A stretch of 64,000 bases of DNA from CAWFGW01 sp963815495 (GCA_963815495.1 CAWFGW010000029.1:1-64000); one strand, 5' to 3'. Shown: positions 37,949 through 47,483, numbered from the stretch's first letter. Program-made: numbers and translations. The notes: generated from the letters alone by a model not told the origin.

Positions 37949-39586
37949 ATGGCAAAGGAAATTTTATTTGATAGTCAAGCAAGAGACGGGCTGAAAAAAG
38001 GCATCGACACATTAGCAAACGCTGTTAAAGTAACATTAGGCCCAAAGGGTAGAAATGTAATTATTGATAAAAAATTTGGTGCACCTTCAGTAACTAAAGA
38101 TGGTGTAAGTGTTGCCAAAGAAATAGAGCTTTCAGATCCAATTGAAAACATGGGTGCTCAGTTGGTAAAAGAAGTAGCTTCTAAAACAGCTGATGCTGCA
38201 GGTGATGGTACAACAACTGCAACAGTGTTAGCACAATCTATTTTTCAAAATGGTGTAAAATATGTCGCTGCGGGTGCTAACCCAATGGACATCAAAAGAG
38301 GTATCGACAAAGCAGTATTAGCAGTTGTAGGTGACCTTAAAAAACAAGCTAAAAAAATCAGCAGTTCTTCTGAAATTCAACAAGTAGCTACTATTTCAGC
38401 AAACAACGATGAAGAAATCGGTCAAATGATTGCTGATGCAATGGAAAAAGTAGGTAAAGATGGTGTGATCACTGTTGAGGAAGCAAAAGGTACTGAAACT
38501 GAAGTAAGAACAGTGGAAGGTATGCAGTTCGACCGAGGTTACCTTTCTCCATACTTTGTGACTAACACAGAAAAAATGGAAGCTGATCTTGAAAATCCAT
38601 TCATTTTAATATACGACAAAAAAGTATCTAGTATGAAAGACCTTCTTCCTGTATTGGAAGCAGTTGCTCAAACTGGAAGACCTTTGTTAATTATTGCTGA
38701 AGATGTAGACGGTGAAGCGTTGGCAACCTTAGTGGTGAACAAAATTAGAGGTGCTCTAAAAATTGCTGCTGTGAAGGCTCCTGGTTTTGGAGACAGAAGA
38801 AAAGCAATGTTAGAAGATTTGGCTGCTTTAACTGGTGGAACTGTAGTTTCTGAAGAAAGAGGTTACAAACTAGAGTCTACAACAATAGATATGCTAGGTA
38901 CTGCTGAGAAAGTTGTTATCGATAAAGACAATACTGTTATTGTGAATGGTGCTGGTCAAGAGGATGAAATCAAAAGCAGAATCAACCAAATAAAAGCTCA
39001 AATTGAGTCTACTACTTCTGATTACGATAAAGAAAAACTACAAGAACGTTTAGCAAAACTTTCTGGTGGTGTGGCGGTACTTTATATTGGTGCTGCAACT
39101 GAAGTAGAAATGAAAGAAAAGAAAGATAGAGTGGACGATGCACTACACGCTACGCGAGCTGCTGTAGAAGAAGGTATTGTTGCTGGTGGTGGAACTGCAT
39201 TCATCAGAAGCCTTACTGCTTTAGAGGGTCTTGTTGGTAATAACGATGATCAAACACACGGTATCGACATTATTAGAAAAGCAATACAATCGCCATTGAG
39301 AACCATTGTTGAAAATGCTGGTGGTGAAGGTTCTGTAGTCGTACAAAAAGTAAAAGAAGGAAAAGATGACTTCGGATACAATGCACGTGAAAATCGTTAC
39401 GAAAACTTAATTAAAACGGGTGTAATTGACCCAGTTAAAGTTACTCGTTTAGCGCTAGAAAACGCTGCATCTATCTCTGCACTTTTACTTACTACTGAGT
39501 GTGTAATTGCTGATAAAAAAGAAGATGATGGTGGTCACGCTCCAATGGGTGGTGGCATGCCAGGCGGAATGGGTGGAATGATGTAA
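37949..39586 (+). CDS. groEL: Chaperonin GroEL
   Basis: 545 residues, full length and intact. The ATP site is complete (VTLGPKGRNVIIDK, DGVSVAKEIEL, AGDGTTTATVLAQ with the catalytic Asp, and GGGTAFIR near residue 415), and the C-terminal tail has the GGM repeats (GGGMPGGMGGMM). It forms the double-ring folding chamber with GroES. A strong terminator follows the stop. That this long essential gene is free of indels matters for interpreting the nearby frameshifts. Confidence 0.99.
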   Translation: MAKEILFDSQARDGLKKGIDTLANAVKVTLGPKGRNVIIDKKFGAPSVTKDGVSVAKEIELSDPIENMGAQLVKEVASKTADAAGDGTTTATVLAQSIFQNGVKYVAAGANPMDIKRGIDKAVLAVVGDLKKQAKKISSSSEIQQVATISANNDEEIGQMIADAMEKVGKDGVITVEEAKGTETEVRTVEGMQFDRGYLSPYFVTNTEKMEADLENPFILIYDKKVSSMKDLLPVLEAVAQTGRPLLIIAEDVDGEALATLVVNKIRGALKIAAVKAPGFGDRRKAMLEDLAALTGGTVVSEERGYKLESTTIDMLGTAEKVVIDKDNTVIVNGAGQEDEIKSRINQIKAQIESTTSDYDKEKLQERLAKLSGGVAVLYIGAATEVEMKEKKDRVDDALHATRAAVEEGIVAGGGTAFIRSLTALEGLVGNNDDQTHGIDIIRKAIQSPLRTIVENAGGEGSVVVQKVKEGKDDFGYNARENRYENLIKTGVIDPVKVTRLALENAASISALLLTTECVIADKKEDDGGHAPMGGGMPGGMGGMM

Positions 39587-39610
39587 TTCCTTCCCACGTC
39601 ATTAAAATTA

Positions 39611-39640
39611 AAAAGGAGCGCATTTGAATGCGCTCCTTTT
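39611..39640 (+). terminator. Rho-independent terminator of groESL
   Basis: Arms AAAAGGAGCGCATT (39611-39624) and AATGCGCTCCTTTT (39627-39640) pair perfectly, loop of two, followed by further T residues. It lies 24 bases after the groEL stop. Confidence 0.92.
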
Positions 39641-39671
39641 TTTATGTTTTATAAATAAAAATCAAATCATT

Positions 39672-39954
39672 TTAATTTTTCACAAGCTTAATAACATCTT
39701 TATCATTAACCATTAGTCGATACACTCCAGCATTTAAGGCATCAACCGATAAAGGTTCTACCCAGGTCGAAACGCCTGTTTCAACTATATTTCCGTTCAG
39801 ATTAGTTATCTCATACGAAAATTCATTGAGCGTTTGTTTTGTTACCTATTGGGGTAATGGTGTATGTAGCTGCTTTTGAGACAAAACTCAAGAGGAGAAT
39901 CAATAAGAACAACACGGTTATTTTTAATAAAAATGGCGTTAAATTATTTTTCAT
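39672..39954 (-). pseudogene. Mini T9SS sorting-domain-like secreted protein, one frameshift
   Basis: This short frame gives a signal peptide (MKNNLTPFLLKITVLFLLILLLSF, Ala-Ala cleavage region) and then YTITPIGN before a shift; in the next frame it continues KQTLNEFSYEITNLNGNIV, VEPLSVDALNAGVYRLMV and DVIKLVKN, the strand pattern of a T9SS type A C-terminal domain. One extra base lies within 39840-39843. The restored protein has ~93 residues, essentially a signal peptide joined to a sorting-like domain. It may be a remnant of a larger gene or a real miniature cargo. It converges with groEL. Confidence 0.6.
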
Positions 39955-40207
39955 TTTAAACATATTTATTACATACAAATGTATCACAAAAAAATATACC
40001 AATTATTTTATTAATTGACATTTTAGATAAATAAGAGATATAATCAGTCTAAACAATGATTTTTAAAGTTTAATATAAAAATAAATATTACATAACTATT
40101 AAAGCATATACCGCAATTAATTTAATTCAGTTATCCTAGTGAAAACACAAAAAAATCTACAGATTTAGGAAAAATTAAAATCATCAGCTATTATTAAATA
40201 AAAACTC
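39955..40207. other. Intergenic stretch, very AT-rich
   Basis: About 250 bases between divergent genes. No coding frame, RNA gene or clear dyad was found; composition is strongly A/T and fits a promoter region for both sides. Confidence 0.4.
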
Positions 40208-40570
40208 ATGGTCGCAGAAAAATTCATCCTTTCACATTGGAGCAAAAATCACTTTATAGTTTTTATTTTATTATGCATTGCTGATTCAGACAATCACATG
40301 GATGAGGGAGAAATTATCGAAATCACTCGACTTATAGATATTGACGGAGATATCGAACAAATTGTAACGGAAGTACACGCAGTAATTTTAATTTTACCTG
40401 AGACATACCGTCTGGATTTAATTGCTTGTAAAAAATCAGAATTTAACCTTTCAGAAGAAGAGCTCGACAATACGCTTCAGACTATTGAAGAGATCATCTT
40501 AGCTGACACCTCTATTGACCGTGCAGAAATAGTGATGTACAGCAAAATCAAAAAGCTATTAGAATCTTAG
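40208..40570 (+). CDS. TerB-like helical protein
   Basis: 120 residues, all helical, no signal peptide. Two segments repeat a pattern: FILLCIADSDNHMDEGEIIEIT (residues 19-40) and IEEIILADTSIDRAEIVMYSKIKKLL (91-116), each an acidic turn after a hydrophobic helix, as in the TerB/DjlA-N fold (pattern A-DG-i--E). TerB-like proteins are often stress- or membrane-associated but this one has no partner here. The assignment is structural inference. Stop overlaps that of the convergent transporter gene. Confidence 0.55.
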   Translation: MVAEKFILSHWSKNHFIVFILLCIADSDNHMDEGEIIEITRLIDIDGDIEQIVTEVHAVILILPETYRLDLIACKKSEFNLSEEELDNTLQTIEEIILADTSIDRAEIVMYSKIKKLLES

Positions 40571-41895
40571 TCTTGAAGTATCGCTTCTTCTTTGTAATGT
40601 TTAGCATAAGGAATAAACAAAATAGCTGAAACAAGCATCAACACGGAAAAAAACAGGAAATAATCCCCTCCTTCTAGCTTGCTAGTCCCATCATCTTTTA
40701 AAATGAAATAATTCACCCCCGTGGTAATAATGTTACCGAATGCAATTGACAACATCAGAAAACTCATCACTAATGATTTCATTGTTTTGGGAGCTTCAGT
40801 ATATGATAACTCTAAGCAGGTTTGATAAATCATCACCTCTGCCACTGTGATTATGGTGAAGGCTAATAATTGCCAACCAATGGACATTGAAATACCTTTA
40901 TCCAATTGATATTGGACCCAAGTCATTAAAAAAAATGAAATGCAGGCAATAAAAAAACCAACACTTACTTTTCCCATTTGAGACACTTTTAATCGCTTAG
41001 TTACAAAGGGATAAATCACATAGGTGAAGAGAGGAATAAGAATCATAACCAATATGGGGTTAATACCTCCTACTTGTGAGGGTAAAATTTCAAAACTCCA
41101 ACCGAACACATTTATTTCTTTCAACATCAAGGGTGATCGTGCTTGATTGACCCAAGATGATCCGTTTTGATCATACAACGACCAGAAAAAAGCTAGAAAA
41201 ATATTCAATACTAGCATTTTTAATAAAATGCTTCGCATCACTGGTGATTTTAACTCTTCTAAAAATCCTTTACTATCTGCCGGGATAGACACGTATTTAT
41301 TTCTACCTATCCAGAACATGAGCGTAGCAAAAATCATTAACGCTCCAGGCACTCCAAAAGCCACCTGTGGACCATAATACTGCAGCAAAAGCGGTGTCAA
41401 CATAAAGGAAAAAAATGAACCGAAATTGATAGAAAAATAAAAATAGCCAAAAACTTTTTCTAATAAATGACCATTGGCTTTATTAAACTGATCTCCCACA
41501 TGAGCAGAAACAGCAGGTTTTATCCCTCCTGATCCGATGGCAATCATGGTTAAACCTAACAACAATCCTATGCGAGTTTCATCCATTGCCAAAGCTAAAT
41601 GACCACAACAGTAAACAATTGACAACACAATTATTGTTCGGTATTTCCCCCAAAAGAGATCGGACAAAAGCGCACCCGCTAGGGGAAGAAAATAAACACC
41701 AGTCACAAAAGAGTGATACCACAATTGAGCTTCGGTATTACTCATCACATCAAGCTCGCCTGATGAACCTACTAAATATTCGGTCATAAAAACTGTTAAA
41801 ATGGCTTTCATTCCATAAAAACTAAACCGTTCGGCAGCTTCATTCCCAACGATGTAAGGAATACCCTTAGGCATTCTTCCTTGAATATCACTCAT
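40567..41895 (-). CDS. POT/PTR family proton-dependent oligopeptide transporter
   Basis: 442 residues with ~12 transmembrane helices. The first helix carries NEAAERFSFYGMKAILTVFM (the ExxERFxxYG proton-coupling motif, residues 18-30); IGSGGIKPAVSAHVGDQF is the second signature of the family, and the C-terminal half has the usual helices. The length is slightly short of many POT proteins (~500). It imports di- and tripeptides with protons through the inner membrane. Single gene. Confidence 0.92.
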   Translation of the reverse strand: MSDIQGRMPKGIPYIVGNEAAERFSFYGMKAILTVFMTEYLVGSSGELDVMSNTEAQLWYHSFVTGVYFLPLAGALLSDLFWGKYRTIIVLSIVYCCGHLALAMDETRIGLLLGLTMIAIGSGGIKPAVSAHVGDQFNKANGHLLEKVFGYFYFSINFGSFFSFMLTPLLLQYYGPQVAFGVPGALMIFATLMFWIGRNKYVSIPADSKGFLEELKSPVMRSILLKMLVLNIFLAFFWSLYDQNGSSWVNQARSPLMLKEINVFGWSFEILPSQVGGINPILVMILIPLFTYVIYPFVTKRLKVSQMGKVSVGFFIACISFFLMTWVQYQLDKGISMSIGWQLLAFTIITVAEVMIYQTCLELSYTEAPKTMKSLVMSFLMLSIAFGNIITTGVNYFILKDDGTSKLEGGDYFLFFSVLMLVSAILFIPYAKHYKEEAILQD

Positions 41896-42259
41896 AGCAT
41901 GAAATTAATAAAATAGTTGAATTAGGACTACTCACTTGATGATTTAACATTCAGGACATGCTTTCATCCTTTAATAAACAATTAATTAACATCCACTTTA
42001 TTAAAATTTGATTATCAGTAAATAATTAGGAAACAACTGATTACGAAGTTTGTAATAGGTAAAACGCAAAACAAATGATGAACTCAACTTTTTACTATTA
42101 CGATAAACCAATGCTTAAAAAATCACTTTTTATTGAATTCAACAACAACACTCGAAAAATAGAATTCAATCATTTTTCCAGATTTTTTTCTGGTTTACTT
42201 TTTTCAACGCACCTTTTTTTATTCTGTTCACTACGCTCACCATTTAAAGCTAACTAACT
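41896..42259. other. Intergenic stretch before the phosphoesterase operon
   Basis: About 360 bases. A 60-codon frame (42075-42257) ends 2 bases before the phosphoesterase start, but its composition (runs of Phe/Ser/Asn) and absence of a recognisable signal or domain make it unconvincing. Otherwise it is a promoter region without a clear dyad. Confidence 0.4.
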
Positions 42260-43120
42260 ATGAGTGAAAAAAAACCACGTAAACGAAAATTAGAAGTCTT
42301 AGTCTTGTCAGATATCCACTTAGGTACCTATGGCTGTCATGCTAAAGAATTATTGAAGTATCTAAAAAGTGTTAAACCCGAAAAAGTAATCCTAAATGGT
42401 GATATCATTGACATTTGGCAATTCAGCAAACGCTATTGGCCTAAGTCACACATGAAAATTATCAAACACATTTTTAGCTGGGTATCAAAAGGAATTCCAG
42501 TGTATTATATCACTGGAAACCATGATGAATTGTTACGAAAGTTTGAAGGGTTTCAGATGGGAAGTCTTCAGGTCCAAAACAAACTTGTTTTGGAATTAGA
42601 TGGCGCAAAAGCATGGTTCTTTCATGGTGATGTGTTTGACGTGACGATGCAACATTCCAAATGGTTAGCCAAACTGGGTGCTGTTGGTTACGACTCATTG
42701 ATTTTAATCAACTTTATAATCAATAGCATCAACCATTTTTTCGGGAAAGGTAAAATTTCACTTTCTAAAAAAGTGAAAAATAAGGTGAAAAGTGCAGTTA
42801 AGTTCATTAATAATTTTGAGCAAACCGCAGCTGACATCGCATGTGATAATGGTTATAACTATGTGGTTTGTGGACATATTCACCAACCAGAAATCAAAAC
42901 CTTTGTTAACAAAAACGGAACAACCACTTACCTCAACTCGGGTGACTGGGTAGAGAATTTAACTGCTTTAGAGTATAAAAATAAGCGGTGGTCAATCTAC
43001 AGATACGATGTCAGCAAAACTGAAGAGCATGAAGAGATCTCAGATGATGATTTAACTGACAAGAGTGTAAAAGAACTTTTTGGATTGATGTTAACTGATT
43101 TTAAACTTTTACAATTATGA
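42260..43120 (+). CDS. LpxH-like metallophosphoesterase (UDP-2,3-diacylglucosamine diphosphatase family)
   Basis: 286 residues. All calcineurin-type metal motifs are present: SDIHLG (17-22), NGDIID (46-51), GNHDE (86-90), FFHGDVFD (near 118) and CGHIHQPE (near 210). The order and the ~100-residue insert between the HGD and GHIH motifs fit the UDP-2,3-diacylglucosamine diphosphatase/LpxH-like branch, which cleaves the pyrophosphate in lipid A synthesis; other sugar-nucleotide or lipid pyrophosphates are possible. First gene of a three-gene operon; its stop overlaps the start of the glycosyltransferase gene by four bases. Confidence 0.85.
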   Translation: MSEKKPRKRKLEVLVLSDIHLGTYGCHAKELLKYLKSVKPEKVILNGDIIDIWQFSKRYWPKSHMKIIKHIFSWVSKGIPVYYITGNHDELLRKFEGFQMGSLQVQNKLVLELDGAKAWFFHGDVFDVTMQHSKWLAKLGAVGYDSLILINFIINSINHFFGKGKISLSKKVKNKVKSAVKFINNFEQTAADIACDNGYNYVVCGHIHQPEIKTFVNKNGTTTYLNSGDWVENLTALEYKNKRWSIYRYDVSKTEEHEEISDDDLTDKSVKELFGLMLTDFKLLQL

Positions 43121-44157
43121 AAATTTTATACGCGATTCAAGGAACTGGAAATGGACATTTGAGTCGGGCCAAAGATGTCATTCCCGCCATCGCAGCTAGA
43201 GCTAAAGTAGACTTATTAGTCAGTGGCATTCAAGCTGATATCCAACTACCCTTTGAGGTTAAATATCAATATAAAGGCATTAGTTTCATTTTCGGAAAAC
43301 ATGGTGGCGTGGACTTATGGCAGACGTTTAAGCGCAATAAAGCCAAACGTATCTACAATGAGATTAAATCATGCCCTGTAGAGGAATATGACTTAGTTAT
43401 TAATGATTTTGAACCAATATCTGCATGGGCATGCTTTTTTAAAGGGGTTAAATGCATCTCATTAAGTCACCAATGTGCGTTGATATCTCCTATGGTTCCC
43501 AAACCTACCTTCAGCGATTGGCTTGGTGCCAGCATCTTAAAATATTATGCTCCTACTAAAGAAAAATATGGTTTCCATTTTAAAAAATATGATAATAACA
43601 TTTTTACACCAGTAATAAGACAAGACATTCGCAATCTGGAAGTGTGCAACGGAGGTCACTACACTGTTTACTTGCCTGCCTATAGTGATAAGAAGATAAT
43701 CAAAGTGTTATCGAAATTAAAGAATATCACCTGGCATGTTTTTTCCAAGCATAGTGATAAGACCTTCCAGAGCGAAAATGTCTTTGTTCAACCAATTAAT
43801 GGGGACGCATTTGGCAAAAGTATGGCTGAAGCTGAAGGTGTCTTGTGTGGGGCAGGGTTTGAAACCCCTGCTGAAGCGTTGTTCTTAGGGAAAAAGCTTA
43901 TGGTAATTCCCATGAAATCTCAATATGAGCAACATTACAATGCACAAGCATTAAAAGAAATGGGTGTTCCAGTATTGAAAAAATTAAAAAAGAAACATGT
44001 TCATCTAATCAAAATGTGGGTTTCAAAATCAAAACCACTAAACATTTATTTTCCTGATCAAACGCAATTTATAGTTGACAAAGTTATTGAAGACTACATT
44101 ACCAGTTCTCAATTAGTTCTTAAAAGCGAATTTGAACCCCAACTTTTCATCGATTAG
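43117..44157 (+). CDS. GT-B fold glycosyltransferase (family 28/MurG-like)
   Basis: 346 residues. MKILYAIQGTGNGHLSRAKDVIPAI is the N-terminal GT-B signature (GxGxGHxxR), and the C-terminal half has VLCGAGFETPAEALFLGKKLMVIPMKSQYEQHYNA, the sugar-nucleotide binding loop with the conserved Gly-Ala-Gly-Phe-Glu-Thr and the Gln/Tyr motifs of MurG/UGT enzymes. It probably transfers a sugar to a lipid or small acceptor at the inner face of the membrane. It overlaps the phosphoesterase by four bases and the GH1 gene by one base, so the three are translationally coupled. Confidence 0.87.
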   Translation: MKILYAIQGTGNGHLSRAKDVIPAIAARAKVDLLVSGIQADIQLPFEVKYQYKGISFIFGKHGGVDLWQTFKRNKAKRIYNEIKSCPVEEYDLVINDFEPISAWACFFKGVKCISLSHQCALISPMVPKPTFSDWLGASILKYYAPTKEKYGFHFKKYDNNIFTPVIRQDIRNLEVCNGGHYTVYLPAYSDKKIIKVLSKLKNITWHVFSKHSDKTFQSENVFVQPINGDAFGKSMAEAEGVLCGAGFETPAEALFLGKKLMVIPMKSQYEQHYNAQALKEMGVPVLKKLKKKHVHLIKMWVSKSKPLNIYFPDQTQFIVDKVIEDYITSSQLVLKSEFEPQLFID

Positions 44158-45548
44158 TGAAATTAAAAAAAGAAGATTTCGGAAAGGACTTCCATTGGGG
44201 AGTGACCACTGCAGCATATCAAATAGAAGGCGCCTATAACAAACATGGAAAAGGATTATCCATTTGGGATGACTTCACTAAAAACAGTGGCAAAATAAAA
44301 GATAAATCTACTGGTAATGTGGCTTGTAACCACTACCATCAGTATGCTAAAGATGTAGCACTAATTAAAACTTTAAATTTTAAAAATTATCGCTTTTCAC
44401 TTTCCTGGTCTCGCATCTTACCTTTTGGCACTAAACTAGTCAACACGCAAGGAATTGATTATTATAATAAATTAATTGACACCTGTTTAGAAAACGGAGT
44501 CACCCCTTGGATTACACTCTATCACTGGGATTTACCTTTAGAACTACAAAAGAAAGGAGGATGGTGTAACCGCGAAATACTTCATTGGTTTGCTGAATTT
44601 ACCGAACTATGTGTCAAACGATTTGGAGACCGCGTTAAAAACTGGATTATTTTAAACGAACCCATGGTGTATACTGGAGCAGGTTATTTTCTTGGCTATC
44701 ATGCTCCTAGTAAAAAAGGATTACTTAATTTTTTACCCGCCATGCATCATGCTACACTTGCTCAGGGTGTTGGTGGTCGAATTGTAAGAGATTTATTACC
44801 CTTAGCAAATATTGGAACTACATATTCCTGTTCTTATATCGAACCTATTGATTACAAACCTAAAAATGTGGCTGCTGCCAGACGGTTTGACGCTTTATTA
44901 AACCGTTTATACATAGAACCAGTTTTAGGGCTAGGTTATCCATTAGAAGAGCTTCCTGCATTAAAAAAAGTAGAGCGCTATTTTCAATCAGGCGATGAAG
45001 AAAATATTATTTTCGATTTTGACTTCATTGGCGTACAAAACTACACGCGTGAAATTATTCAGCATTCATGGTATGTACCTTATATCTCGGGAAAAATTAT
45101 CGAAGCAGAAAAAAGGGGCAAAAAAACGACTACTATGGGTTGGGAAGTTTATCCTGAATCAGTCTATAATATGTTGCATCAATTTTTCAAATATAAAAAA
45201 GTGAAAAATGTGCTCATAACAGAGAGTGGCGCAGCCTTTCCTGATGTATTAACCGATGATAAAACAGTAATTGATAAACAACGAATAAATTATTTTAAAG
45301 ACGTGTTAGCATATGTTTTAAAAGCAAAAGATGAAGGGGTAAACGTCAATGGTTACTTTGTATGGTCCCTATTAGATAATTTTGAATGGACAGAAGGGTA
45401 TACTCAACGGTTTGGGTTAATTTATACTAATTATCATAACCAAGAACGAATTATCAAAAACTCAGGTCGATGGTTTCAGCAATTTTTAGCTTCAAAATCC
45501 ACACAAGCGTTTATTCATAATCAGGCCAGTTTTCCTGAAAAGGAATAG
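44157..45548 (+). CDS. Glycoside hydrolase family 1 beta-glucosidase
   Basis: 463 residues from a GTG start at 44157 that overlaps the previous stop. The N-terminal HWGVTTAAYQIEGAYNKHGKG is the GH1 signature; the acid/base Glu168 is in ILNEPMVYTGAGYF and the nucleophile Glu356 in ITESGAAFPD (usually ITENG). No signal peptide, so it is cytoplasmic. It should hydrolyse beta-glucosides; placed with a GT and an LpxH-like enzyme, it might act on or remodel an endogenous glycolipid, which is inference. The 3' end overlaps the convergent kinase gene by ~38 bases. Confidence 0.93.
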   Translation: MKLKKEDFGKDFHWGVTTAAYQIEGAYNKHGKGLSIWDDFTKNSGKIKDKSTGNVACNHYHQYAKDVALIKTLNFKNYRFSLSWSRILPFGTKLVNTQGIDYYNKLIDTCLENGVTPWITLYHWDLPLELQKKGGWCNREILHWFAEFTELCVKRFGDRVKNWIILNEPMVYTGAGYFLGYHAPSKKGLLNFLPAMHHATLAQGVGGRIVRDLLPLANIGTTYSCSYIEPIDYKPKNVAAARRFDALLNRLYIEPVLGLGYPLEELPALKKVERYFQSGDEENIIFDFDFIGVQNYTREIIQHSWYVPYISGKIIEAEKRGKKTTTMGWEVYPESVYNMLHQFFKYKKVKNVLITESGAAFPDVLTDDKTVIDKQRINYFKDVLAYVLKAKDEGVNVNGYFVWSLLDNFEWTEGYTQRFGLIYTNYHNQERIIKNSGRWFQQFLASKSTQAFIHNQASFPEKE

Positions 45549-47475
45549 TGAAATTAACCTCTGTACCTTGAGTTCTACCATTAGAAACAACTCCTAAATC
45601 TGTAATCGAAAACTTATAATCAGAATTATAAATTTCGTTTAAGAGCTTGATTTTTTGCTCTGTAATATGAATCCCTACTGAGTTTCCGCTACTTTTTTTG
45701 TGATGTTTTTTTGCATATTCAATGCCAACTCCATTGTCAATAATTGTTACATCTATTATAGAATCACTTTTTAAAAGCTGGATTTTAATCAAACCTTGCC
45801 CCTCTTTATTTAATACTCCATGCCAAACTGCATTTTCTAAAAAGGGAAGAATTACCAGAGAAGGAATTTCAAAATGGTTGATGTCAATATCATCAGAAAT
45901 ATGAATTTTGAAATCAAATCGATTATCTGTTCGCATTCTTTCAATATTTAAATAAGAATTAATAGCATCAACTTCCTCGCGTAACACTACAAATTTTTTG
46001 AAAGAACTTTGCAAGTAAAACCGAATCAGTTTTGAAAACTTAGAAAGATAAGTTTCTGCTAAATCATATTTTTCTTGAAGTAAATAGCTCTGGATAGAAT
46101 TTAAGACATTAAATATAAAATGCGGATTTATTTGAGCGCTCAGGGTTTGTCTTTTTAATTCTTTATTAGCCATTTCAATTTCTAACAGTTGTTTTTTCAC
46201 CTCTTTTTCCAAATTTCTATTTTGATGCTCTAACACCTCATGGTACTTTTTATCACTCTCCAGCATTTTAAGTTTAGTCAATTCTTTTTCCTGTTTCATG
46301 ATGTTAATTCGGCTAGCTAATGCGAAAGAAAAAATAGTGACATCGAACATCGTACCCATTTCACTTAGGTGTGTCGTAAAAAAGGTGTGTGGGATTAAAC
46401 TATAGATTCTTAAAATGGTAAAGAAAATACTTAAAAAAAAAACAAATTGACCAATGATATAATACTTCGCTATTCGATGCCCTTTTTTAAATACCCAAAC
46501 TGCCAAAAAAGATAAATAAAACATTGTGACTAACGTTAGCATATAAAATAGATTATACCCTAACTGTTTACTATAAAAAAAATAGATCACTAAATTCATG
46601 AGGGTAATGATTTGAAAACTCTGGATTCCTAATACATACTTTGGGAGCCATTTTCTTAAGTTTAAAAAAGAGCTTCCAAACTGTAAACCAAAAACTACCG
46701 ATAAGCAGCAAAAAAGAAATGTAGCATTTTCTCTCAACCAATTGCTACTATGCCACACATACATTGGAGCATACCCTTTAAACGAAGCTAAGTAAAGCAG
46801 TAAAAAAGATACATAAATCACGTAATAAAGGTAGTTTTTATCTTTAATCTGTAAATACAAAAATAAATTATACAATAACATGGTAATGATTGCTCCAAAG
46901 TAAATTCCTCCAAAGATATTCTCTAGAGCATGTGTTTTTAGGTAATTTTTAGGACTATGAATTTTTATTGGAAGGGCAATTCCCAAATTACTCTGGACTT
47001 TTATCAACAAACTAATCTTTTCTCCCTTTGATATAAACATGGGAAAAGATATAGCTGTTGCCAATTCTCCATGTGATTCACAGTTAACTCCATACTCTCC
47101 TATTAACAAAAGTGTATCTTCCTGTGATTGATAAACTTCAAACTCTTCAAACGAAGATAATCCACATTCGAAATACAATTCCGATTTATCTGACTGATTA
47201 ATTACCTCAAAACGTATTAAATACGTGTTCTTCGTCACACCGAAATTTAAAACATCTGTTTCTGATTTAATAAATCCACTCCTATTGAAAATATCTAAAG
47301 GCTCATTTTTGGGAATTTCTTTGTATGTGATATGTTTTCCGACAAATACTCCATCAGACTCTGAATTGAAAATAAACGGTGATGCATACACAATCTTCGT
47401 TATACTCAATAAAGCCATTAAGATAACTATTTGAAAAAAAAAGCAAGTTTTTCCCGTACTCGTATTTAACCTCAT
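45511..47475 (-). CDS. 7TMR-DISM sensor histidine kinase of the LytS type
   Basis: 654 residues: signal peptide (~1-31), a periplasmic 7TMR-DISMED2 sensor domain (~35-175), seven transmembrane helices (~185-395), a coiled coil (~395-445) and a His_kinase domain with the phospho-accepting His452 in SAQINPHFIFNVLNSIQ. The ATPase part has FLENAVWHGVLNKEGQG (N box) and IDNGVGI (G1). This type pairs with LytTR regulators. The divergent gene beginning 82 bases away is exactly such a regulator. The ligand of the sensor domain is unknown; carbohydrates are typical for DISMED domains. Confidence 0.93.
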   Translation of the reverse strand: MRLNTSTGKTCFFFQIVILMALLSITKIVYASPFIFNSESDGVFVGKHITYKEIPKNEPLDIFNRSGFIKSETDVLNFGVTKNTYLIRFEVINQSDKSELYFECGLSSFEEFEVYQSQEDTLLLIGEYGVNCESHGELATAISFPMFISKGEKISLLIKVQSNLGIALPIKIHSPKNYLKTHALENIFGGIYFGAIITMLLYNLFLYLQIKDKNYLYYVIYVSFLLLYLASFKGYAPMYVWHSSNWLRENATFLFCCLSVVFGLQFGSSFLNLRKWLPKYVLGIQSFQIITLMNLVIYFFYSKQLGYNLFYMLTLVTMFYLSFLAVWVFKKGHRIAKYYIIGQFVFFLSIFFTILRIYSLIPHTFFTTHLSEMGTMFDVTIFSFALASRINIMKQEKELTKLKMLESDKKYHEVLEHQNRNLEKEVKKQLLEIEMANKELKRQTLSAQINPHFIFNVLNSIQSYLLQEKYDLAETYLSKFSKLIRFYLQSSFKKFVVLREEVDAINSYLNIERMRTDNRFDFKIHISDDIDINHFEIPSLVILPFLENAVWHGVLNKEGQGLIKIQLLKSDSIIDVTIIDNGVGIEYAKKHHKKSSGNSVGIHITEQKIKLLNEIYNSDYKFSITDLGVVSNGRTQGTEVNFTIPFQENWPDYE

Positions 47476-47483
47476 GTAAAAAA

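Noticed and set aside
42075..42257. 60-codon frame just before the LpxH-like gene
   Set aside because: Phe/Ser/Asn-rich composition with no signal, domain or ribosome site; looks like A/T-rich chance frame.
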